A stretch of 51,957 bases of DNA, taken from the NCBI GenBank assembly GCA_001001555.1, contig LCKS01000003.1, forward strand, positions 1-51,957. The letters run 5' to 3'. The notes under the pieces are model-generated. The model searched no databases, was not told the DNA's origin, and worked only from the letters and a program-made list of their open reading frames with translations. The translations under genes were made by a program, and so were the position numbers. Below, piece by piece: positions 44,815 through 51,957 of the stretch (within the stretch, counting starts at the first letter, position 1; each line of letters opens with the position of its first letter). The DNA comes from Candidatus Amesbacteria bacterium GW2011_GWC2_45_19 (GTDB lineage Bacteria > Patescibacteriota > Microgenomatia > CAZETR01 > Amesbacteraceae).

Positions 44815-45708
44815 TTAATTTTTGGGTGGCAACATAATTTGCAAGTCCTTATATATGCGGCCTGATAAATTTTGATCGAAATTGTAAACGTTGCCAACAA
44901 AAAAGGTTGTATGTGCCATTGGGAAATCAGTCTTAAAACCCGTGAGACAAGACAACCAATAAAGTATTAGACAGGGCTCGTAATCGCATATTTTTCTAAT
45001 CATAGGTAGGTTGTCTTGAGCAAATTGGCTAAGCGTAGCATTTAGAAAAGTTAGAGCCGATTGTTCATCTTTGCTATCGAGGATCAAGTCATCGCCTAAT
45101 ATGACTTGTTCAAGTGATAAAGCCATGGTGGATATGCTGCCACCATTTCGCGTTTTTCTTAGTTGTTTTAAGGCTTTTCTAATATGCCTCTCAAGAGATT
45201 TTGGTGAATAAGGTCTTTTGCACTCGATGTTATAAGTAAAGTTATCAGTTAGTAGTTGTAAATCTGGATTCGGACTACCGAGTTTAACTCGTAAATTTCT
45301 GGCGTAAAAAAAAGAAAACAAACTAAGTTCAAAAGTTGTATCCCTGGCTTGTGTATTATTGATATTCTCCTCTGAAAGTAAGTAGGTTCCCTTAGCCAAA
45401 TGTGTTAGTTTCTCTTTTAGGATATTCCCATCTAGCTTGGTATTCTGAAGGGCATCGATGATCTTGCATATCTCAAGTACATAGAATTGACTATAGTAAT
45501 ATTTCGCTTTATTTTTCTGGATCAACGCACGAAACTTATCTTTATCTAAAGTTCTCGATTTTTCAATTTCACCCAGATATTTAAAATATTTGCTTATTCG
45601 ATTAGACTCATCGAAATTTAGTCCAAGCTTGCAATACAAATCCTTGATTTTCTTCTTATATAATAAGAGGTCTGAGTATTTATATTTATTCATAGTTTGG
45701 GTTTTCAA
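44815..45708 (-). CDS. PD-(D/E)XK-type nuclease candidate
   Basis: FFYARNLRVKLGSPNPDLQLLTDNFTYNIECKRPYSPKSLERHI (PD...ECK). Confidence 0.65.
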   Translation of the reverse strand: MKTQTMNKYKYSDLLLYKKKIKDLYCKLGLNFDESNRISKYFKYLGEIEKSRTLDKDKFRALIQKNKAKYYYSQFYVLEICKIIDALQNTKLDGNILKEKLTHLAKGTYLLSEENINNTQARDTTFELSLFSFFYARNLRVKLGSPNPDLQLLTDNFTYNIECKRPYSPKSLERHIRKALKQLRKTRNGGSISTMALSLEQVILGDDLILDSKDEQSALTFLNATLSQFAQDNLPMIRKICDYEPCLILYWLSCLTGFKTDFPMAHTTFFVGNVYNFDQNLSGRIYKDLQIMLPPKN

Positions 45709-46418
45709 TCGTTTTTCCAGTTTTTTAAAACATCAAATAATTGTTCTAGATCAGAAAAGTATTGATTCAAGTCATCAGCCATACCTTTTACTGCACTATC
45801 TGGCAATGGTTTCCCGTCTCTTATAAATCCTTCGTAAAGTAACCCAAAATAAAAATAAAAATCGCTGAAGGTTCTCCGTAGTTTTAGTAACTTTCCCAAA
45901 ACGTGTGGTGGGAGAAATTCTTTATATAAGAGCAAGTTTTCAGATAAAGACGGTTTGATGAACATAAGGTCAAGTTGTAAATGTTGCCACCCGTCTTTGT
46001 TTAATCCAGAAAGTAATTTTGCCTTATCTCGATTTTTAATATCTTGAAGAATAAGTCCCAAAACCTCCGTGCTCCAAGCCTCCACATCTTTATCCCCCCT
46101 TTCATAATTAAAAACGGTGATTTTAAAGGGAGCGGCCATATAGGAAACCATCATATTTGCAAGCTGAGTTAAATCACTCTTTGCAGTATCATGTGCCTCG
46201 CTGAATTCTAATTTTTTTCTGTGATCAAGAATGACGTCGATCACAAATAAGGTTCCGATGAGTGTTGCCGATCCGGCGGACAAGTTAATCCAAAAATCCC
46301 CAAGTTCGATCATGTTTTTAAGCCCTAGCCATAAAAGTAATATCGTCACGATGAGTAAAACGATGAGCAATCCTTGAAACTTATGAATTTTATTTAAAAA
46401 ATCCTTCATACTAGACAA
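45705..46418 (-). CDS. Two-TM membrane protein
   Basis: LLIVLLIVTILLLWLGL and GSATLIGTLFVIDVIL; 4-nt overlap with the nuclease. Confidence 0.65.
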   Translation of the reverse strand: MSSMKDFLNKIHKFQGLLIVLLIVTILLLWLGLKNMIELGDFWINLSAGSATLIGTLFVIDVILDHRKKLEFSEAHDTAKSDLTQLANMMVSYMAAPFKITVFNYERGDKDVEAWSTEVLGLILQDIKNRDKAKLLSGLNKDGWQHLQLDLMFIKPSLSENLLLYKEFLPPHVLGKLLKLRRTFSDFYFYFGLLYEGFIRDGKPLPDSAVKGMADDLNQYFSDLEQLFDVLKNWKND

Positions 46419-47061
46419 TTACCCCTTTTACAAAATCACTAATTTGCTTTACATCTTTCGACAGCTCACTACTAATTGATAAGCCATCGCTTGAATAAAC
46501 CATTTCGTCCTCAACATCAGGATATTTTAGTAATGAATATTTATTGATAGCCTCTAGTTGTGTCCTAAAACTATTGAAGTTCTTATTGTCTTTGACGCAC
46601 TCGTTAAGTATTTTTATGAGGTCGTGGCTAAGCTTTCTAAATTCAACTAAGACCTGTTTTCCGGATAAGCTGGGATAGTGTTGTGGCGCGTTCCAGAATA
46701 AAAAGGCTTTTAGATATTTCTCTACTGCTTGGGCACAAAGAAAAGCGGCTTGATTCATAAAATCATAATCTCTGTCTTGGATGTTGAATAAGATAACTGC
46801 CGCCTCATAGTCTATATCTCCATATTCAATAAACTTATTTGCGTAATTGATATTCGGTGGTTTATCTCCTCGCTTATACTTTTCGTGAGTTCCTCCGGTT
46901 TTTCTTAATCCAATCATCTCACTTACTTTTATGGTTTCTTTAAGATTGATTTCGATAAAATTATGGCCGCAAGAAAGAAGGCTTCTGACCCCTTTGTCTA
47001 TAGGGCTTGATTTGACAACTTCTTTTTCTTCTTTACAGATTGAGCAAAATTTTTTAGTCAT
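46411..47061 (-). CDS. Zn-ribbon + HEPN-domain protein
   Basis: FCSICKEEKE...SCGHNFIEI; FMNQAAFLCAQAVEKYLKAFLFWN...RKLSHDLIKIL. Confidence 0.7.
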   Translation of the reverse strand: MTKKFCSICKEEKEVVKSSPIDKGVRSLLSCGHNFIEINLKETIKVSEMIGLRKTGGTHEKYKRGDKPPNINYANKFIEYGDIDYEAAVILFNIQDRDYDFMNQAAFLCAQAVEKYLKAFLFWNAPQHYPSLSGKQVLVEFRKLSHDLIKILNECVKDNKNFNSFRTQLEAINKYSLLKYPDVEDEMVYSSDGLSISSELSKDVKQISDFVKGVIV

Positions 47062-47106
47062 AAATTTAGTTTTTGTTTAACCTAAACATTACCTTTCAAT
47101 TTTTAT

Positions 47107-47796
47107 CTAATCACAACTATTAACTTCGCCGTCCAATAACTTAATAGATGTGTATGATTTTCTAGGATTTAGTAAAATAAATTCTTTGCGGTACTCGTGG
47201 CCTTGAGCAAGAACCATCACACAAACTCGGTATTTTTTTTCGCTACCAATTTCAAATTCAGGTTTCGACCATAAAGTGTCATATGGTAAATTGTATTCCG
47301 GATAATATAAGTAGCTTTCATTATTAAAACCAAATACGCTTTCGGATTTATCCGTTTTTATAACTACTGCAAGGGAGGCAGATTCACCAACTGGGATACT
47401 CTCTCTGGAGAGTACGAGTATAGAACTCCAATCGGGCCGACCAAAGTCATTTATTGGCTGTTTAGTTGATGCCCATCTTGCGCTCACTTTTACTATTTCG
47501 GAACTAGAATCGTAGTCCCTATAAGAAATCCATGCCCTTATGTTTTCTGCCGCTACATTTCCCCAAAGCCAGCTTTGCCACCATGGTCTAGCGCTGTTTT
47601 CTACGATTAGGTTAATAAATTTCCATTTGTAGTCTTTTCCTTTGATGTTTCTTTGACCTTCGTTTGGTGATTCTTCGATAGAAAAGACGAGGTTTGGTTT
47701 TCTAACCCACTCGTAAATCGCCGCCACTACTAAGGCAGTAAAAAAACCAACTAACCCCCCGACAGATAATTCTGGCCAATTTATATTTTCTAGCAT
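47107..47796 (-). CDS. N-terminal TM-anchored protein
   Basis: VGGLVGFFTALVVAAIYEWVRK, soluble C-terminal region. Confidence 0.6.
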   Translation of the reverse strand: MLENINWPELSVGGLVGFFTALVVAAIYEWVRKPNLVFSIEESPNEGQRNIKGKDYKWKFINLIVENSARPWWQSWLWGNVAAENIRAWISYRDYDSSSEIVKVSARWASTKQPINDFGRPDWSSILVLSRESIPVGESASLAVVIKTDKSESVFGFNNESYLYYPEYNLPYDTLWSKPEFEIGSEKKYRVCVMVLAQGHEYRKEFILLNPRKSYTSIKLLDGEVNSCD

Positions 47797-47804
47797 GTCT
47801 TGAA

Positions 47805-48110
47805 TTATTTTTTAAACTTTGCTTCAATGCTGGAACCAAGAATATAACCAGCAACCAAAGAAATTACAGGCATTGCCGCTTCCGAGCTAACTTTAGACTC
47901 GATCATTAAAGCGACTAACGAAAGGATGACAAAAAGACCGATGGCAACCTGTCCGTATGTCCTCATCATTTCAGAGAAGGATTGAGACACACTCGCGGGA
48001 TCACCCGAGCCAGGAAACAAGTTTTTTATACCAAAGTGGCTAATGTAAGCAATAATGCCAAACAACACTATTGCAAAAACTACAAGGCCCACAAAATATA
48101 AACTTATCAT
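47805..48110 (-). CDS. Small multi-TM protein
   Basis: FVGLVVFAIVLFGIIAYI, VAIGLFVILSLVALMI, AMPVISLVAGYILG. Confidence 0.6.
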   Translation of the reverse strand: MISLYFVGLVVFAIVLFGIIAYISHFGIKNLFPGSGDPASVSQSFSEMMRTYGQVAIGLFVILSLVALMIESKVSSEAAMPVISLVAGYILGSSIEAKFKK

Positions 48111-51100
48111 TATTTTTCACCTCCTTCGACAATAGCTATCTCCTCCGGCGTGAGGCCGTAGAGTTTATAAACTAATTGGTCAATTTTCTTTTCTAATTCA
48201 TATACCTTAAAATTCTCATTATCTATTTTAGTTGCGTTAATTATTTGGTCAACAACATTTGTTATCTCTTTTTGTTCTGATTGAGAGGGTTCTAAAATCG
48301 GGAGATCAATAATTGGTTCTTTATCTATCTGATAATTGTTTCCTTGCCTTTTTCCTTTATGCCTTAACCAAAAAGCGATCAAATTCGAATTTAATAGTCC
48401 CGTCAAATATTTCTGGCTCATTCTTTCTGTTTTAATTACATAAAACGTTGCTGATACATACGTATCAAAATCAGTATAGGTAAATGTGGGCTCTGTACAT
48501 TTCCTCAATGCAATAACTTTTTCTCCCATGAAAAAATGTTCGACTCTAGCTCGATGAAGCCCATATGGTTTATTATCGGAAGTAATGACTTTCTTGAATT
48601 GGTCAAGATGTGTCTTAATGCTTGGGTAATCTTCAACCTTTTTCTTGTCTCGAAAACTTGAATTAGTGTAAATTATCCATTTTCTATTTTCAGGATCCCC
48701 ATACCATCTTTGAAGTTCGTTAGTCGTATAATAAGGTTTTATGAGCTCCAATTCTTTCTCTGAAAGTCTAATAGTTTTGACCTCATTATCTGATAAAACA
48801 AATATTCCATCCCCAATTTTAAAATTGTCTCCTAGAACTTCTAGGCTAGACTTAATTACGTAATCTTGAGGACAGACTATGCCTTGAGCAACTTCCTTCA
48901 CTGGATCTAGGTGGAAATTTGCAGCTGATCTAATTTTTTCGAGTATCAATTCTGTACCCGAATTGCTGAAGGTAAGTGTCTTATCAATAAAACTTGCTCT
49001 ACTAATCTTGGGATTGAGATATTCAGCATTGTTATTACTGCTTTTACTCAAAAGAGCAAGGATATCATCGAGTACTAAATCGTTGCCTTGAAGCCTTCTA
49101 TAATCAAAAGAGTAGTTTTCTAATGAAACATCTTTTTTAAACACCATAACCATTGTCTGTATTCCTGCCTCAAAAATCTTGTATTCACCAAAATCTATAA
49201 GGCTAAGAATTTGTGCATCAGAGATTACTTTATCTCTCATCCTTGAGGCACCGTAACTTGTGACCCAATTATTCTGCGCAATAAAACACAAAACTCCACT
49301 TCGCTTCAGTAAGTCTAGCCCTCTGCAAACAAACACATACCAAAGATCCATTTTGCCCTGATAATAAGGCGATGTCCTAAGACCATTAAAAGCAGATTTA
49401 TTAACGTACTCTTTGACATACGGTGGATTGGCGATGACCACATCAAACCCGCCGTTCTTAAATACTTCATTAAAATTGAGATGCCATTCGAAGTGATCTG
49501 TAACAGAAACATCTTTCAATTTATCAAGCTCATCTAATTTTTTGGATAATTTCTTTTCTATATCTCCAAATGACGGCTGGATTGGGGCATCCTCAAATAT
49601 TTTTGTTTGTCCTTGATATCCTAGAAGTCGATGCCAAATTCTATCTTTCTCTATTTTTTGATCGTAATTGACTAAAATTTGCACTAAAGAATTGATTTTT
49701 TCTCGTAATTTTCTTTTTTGATCCATATCAAAAGCCGTGGAGTAATCTGCCTTCGTTATATTCAGTTCTTCAATGAGTTTATTTCGGTCCTGATCTGCGG
49801 TTCTTGACAATAGCGTCGTATTTAGAAGCTCTATCAGACTATTTCCTACCATAATTTTGTAGTCTAGGTTTGGCAAAGGTTCTATTTCAGGTAAGTTATA
49901 GTCAACAACAAGGGACAACCACAAACGAAGTTTAGCAATCTCAACAGCACCAGGATCAATGTCAACTCCGTAAAGACTATCCTGAATAGCCTCCTTCTTA
50001 AGTTGATATTCTGATTTATTTCTACCCAGCTCCCTATTAAGACTTAGTCGGGCGTTAATAACTTCGTGGAGCATACCAACCAAGAAAGCGCCAGAGCCAC
50101 AGGCAGGGTCTAAAACCTTAATATCAGCTAATTTTTCGTCTATTTCCTTTGCTTTCTCTCGTATAACAGAACTTAAAGTCTCCTTCTTTTCTAGGGACTG
50201 CTCACGATCCAAGAAATTCCTTATCACATCTTGATCTAGGCTAACTTCGGAAGCCAGATAGTTTATAAGGCTTTCATGGCACATATAGTGGACTATTTCT
50301 CGCGGTGTGTAGTAAGTACCTTTACCCTTGCGTAAATTCTCTTCAAGAAGATTCTCAAATACTTTACCCAACATTTCAGGGTCAATGGCAACCTCTTTTT
50401 CCAGCGGTTCATCTTCTTTTACAGTAAAGTTGTATTTTTCAAAAACCGAGAAAACTTGCTCGAATGAATCGTTATCGATGAGGACAATTTCCGAAGGATC
50501 ATTGTACTTGTAATCTGGCTCAAATAATCCTCCGTTTAAGAATGGAATTCTACCGCCAAACTGTGTCGCTTGGTCTGGTTTATCGCGGCGGGGATTATTG
50601 AGAGTGTCAAAAAAAAGCGGTTCGAGATAATCCTTAAAATAGTTTTTCTTATCTTTCTTCGCCTCCTGAAACTTGTTATAGAGGAATTTTTTATCACCGC
50701 TACCCCAACCATCAAAACAGTTAAGCCAACCTCTCTTTTGTATAAAGTAGAGGAACATTAAGCGACCAAGTAGAATTTTGACAAAGTTTTCTATAGAACC
50801 ATCTCTGGAAAAAAGCGTAAATTTTAGGTGTTTATTTTGTCTCGTAACTTCTCTTACTAATCTTTCAAAAACTTCCCGATATTCGGTAAAGAACTTCTTA
50901 GTAACTTTCTCAACACTAAAGGTGCTTTGAAATAATTTATAAACATCAACAGGGTTTTTAGTTTCACTAGAAAGAGCAAGACTCGTTAGTATTTCTTTGT
51001 CCGTATGGTAGGGTTGAGCGCTGTCAATGACAAGTTTTGTCAATTTGCGTTTGAACTCTCCGGGTCCCTCACGGACTTTTTCAACCAGAGTAAAAATGTA

Positions 51101-51415
51101 AGTCTTAAAATCTGGGGTAAAGATAATGAAAGGGAAGTCTACCTCGCGTAATATCTTCTCCGGTATGGTACGGATTGCTTCTTTGTTTTCCTCTTTGAGT
51201 TTAAATAAAAGAATCTGAAAACGGCGGTCATAATTTGAAACTGCATAAATCTTCTCAACTAATGCGGCTTCTTTGGCCGGTAAGTTATAAACTGACGGGT
51301 TTGTCTTGAGGTGAGAATCGAGTACCTTAAAACCAAGAGATTCGAAAAGCTGATACACCTTGTCCGGTGTATCCATTGTCGGTATAAATTCATCTAAGTC
51401 TAATTGAGTTCTCAT
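48110..51415 (-). CDS. Type IIG-like restriction-modification enzyme (Eco57I-type N6-adenine MTase)
   Basis: LDPACGSGAFLVGMLHEVI, VIANPPYVKEYVNKSAF, GKGTYYTPREIVHYM, C-terminal TaqI-like specificity region. Confidence 0.9.
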   Translation of the reverse strand: MRTQLDLDEFIPTMDTPDKVYQLFESLGFKVLDSHLKTNPSVYNLPAKEAALVEKIYAVSNYDRRFQILLFKLKEENKEAIRTIPEKILREVDFPFIIFTPDFKTYIFTLVEKVREGPGEFKRKLTKLVIDSAQPYHTDKEILTSLALSSETKNPVDVYKLFQSTFSVEKVTKKFFTEYREVFERLVREVTRQNKHLKFTLFSRDGSIENFVKILLGRLMFLYFIQKRGWLNCFDGWGSGDKKFLYNKFQEAKKDKKNYFKDYLEPLFFDTLNNPRRDKPDQATQFGGRIPFLNGGLFEPDYKYNDPSEIVLIDNDSFEQVFSVFEKYNFTVKEDEPLEKEVAIDPEMLGKVFENLLEENLRKGKGTYYTPREIVHYMCHESLINYLASEVSLDQDVIRNFLDREQSLEKKETLSSVIREKAKEIDEKLADIKVLDPACGSGAFLVGMLHEVINARLSLNRELGRNKSEYQLKKEAIQDSLYGVDIDPGAVEIAKLRLWLSLVVDYNLPEIEPLPNLDYKIMVGNSLIELLNTTLLSRTADQDRNKLIEELNITKADYSTAFDMDQKRKLREKINSLVQILVNYDQKIEKDRIWHRLLGYQGQTKIFEDAPIQPSFGDIEKKLSKKLDELDKLKDVSVTDHFEWHLNFNEVFKNGGFDVVIANPPYVKEYVNKSAFNGLRTSPYYQGKMDLWYVFVCRGLDLLKRSGVLCFIAQNNWVTSYGASRMRDKVISDAQILSLIDFGEYKIFEAGIQTMVMVFKKDVSLENYSFDYRRLQGNDLVLDDILALLSKSSNNNAEYLNPKISRASFIDKTLTFSNSGTELILEKIRSAANFHLDPVKEVAQGIVCPQDYVIKSSLEVLGDNFKIGDGIFVLSDNEVKTIRLSEKELELIKPYYTTNELQRWYGDPENRKWIIYTNSSFRDKKKVEDYPSIKTHLDQFKKVITSDNKPYGLHRARVEHFFMGEKVIALRKCTEPTFTYTDFDTYVSATFYVIKTERMSQKYLTGLLNSNLIAFWLRHKGKRQGNNYQIDKEPIIDLPILEPSQSEQKEITNVVDQIINATKIDNENFKVYELEKKIDQLVYKLYGLTPEEIAIVEGGEK

Positions 51416-51418
51416 AGC

Positions 51419-51956
51419 TCATGAAATATAGTCAACGCAAATAAGTTTTAACTTTTTCTCGTTGAATTCTTCAATAACTTCTGTCGGCGTCTCGACTTTA
51501 TCCGATAAAAAGTCGCTAATCTCCGATACTAATTTTCGCCAGCTCTTGTGCGTTTTTTTATAAGCGTTCCATGATCGTCTTAGATACTGTAAACGCTTTT
51601 TAGTAAAGTTCACTTCGTTAATCTTGAGGATAATTTCTTCTATTTTTGTTCTTTCCTTTTGATCTTCTTCAAACAAAACCTCTGTTTTTATATGTTCCAA
51701 TTCATCCCGCATATCAATTAAAAACTTTTCTTTCTTACCGGACGGAGTACGCATTTCAACTTCAAACCTTGTTTCGTTAAAAAGCTCTGCGATACGATTT
51801 TTTACTTCATCGTGAGCTGAATAAACATCGTAATCTTCGGGGACAACTCGACGCTCAACTTGCTTGCAGGCTATAAAGTCTAAAATTTCTGTTTTGTTGG
51901 TCTTAAACTCTTTGTCAATTAAATCGTACAGGTACCAGAAGTGATACTCCTCTGCA
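51419..51956 (-). CDS. Partial protein upstream of the R-M gene, N-terminus off the right edge
   Basis: The reading frame of ORF 51419..51754 stays open to the edge (AEEYHFWYLYDLIDKEFKTNKTEILDFIACKQVERRVVPEDYDVYSAHDEVKNRIAELFNETRFEVEMRTPSGKK...). Confidence 0.75.
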   Translation of the reverse strand, partial: AEEYHFWYLYDLIDKEFKTNKTEILDFIACKQVERRVVPEDYDVYSAHDEVKNRIAELFNETRFEVEMRTPSGKKEKFLIDMRDELEHIKTEVLFEEDQKERTKIEEIILKINEVNFTKKRLQYLRRSWNAYKKTHKSWRKLVSEISDFLSDKVETPTEVIEEFNEKKLKLICVDYIS

Positions 51957-51957
51957 T

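Noticed and set aside
1-51957. CRISPR array or rRNA genes
   Set aside because: No regularly spaced repeat-spacer pattern and no recognisable 16S/23S/5S stretches were seen

Overview
The window looks like a chromosomal segment of a Patescibacteria/CPR-type bacterium, inferred from gene content and small-protein style; no marker search was run. Core blocks: pilMNO; khpA/rpsP; rnc, an ACP-like gene, nusB, rpmF, recG; a class A penicillin-binding protein; pheT-pheS-rplT-rpmI-infC-thrS; trigger-factor-like, cyclophilin and DUF35-like genes. These alternate with visibly AT-richer accessory blocks: (1) a tightly coupled operon (about 6.9-12.5 kb) with an adenylate kinase::GTP cyclohydrolase II fusion, a DegT-type aminotransferase, an acyltransferase-like protein, an unknown protein, a second adenylate-kinase-like protein and an embedded tRNA-Thr; (2) a small tRNA-Leu-associated island with an Xis-like HTH protein and HicAB; (3) a 2.5 kb serine-recombinase element between tRNA-Pro and tRNA-Leu, with two adjacent perfect inverted repeats (90 and 98 bp) whose central junction looks like an inverted attP; (4) a tRNA cluster hosting GIY-YIG and LAGLIDADG endonuclease genes; (5) a candidate defence operon (Type IIG-like R-M, membrane proteins, Zn-ribbon+HEPN, PD-(D/E)XK nuclease, membrane-anchored trypsin-like protease) split by a 2 kb insertion that duplicates the first 31 bp of the protease gene. 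There is also a candidate stand-alone small RNA at 30857-30931 with its own promoter and a terminator. Nine complete tRNA genes, one truncated tRNA end and several short ORFs missing from the ORF track were read by hand. No rRNA or CRISPR array was seen.
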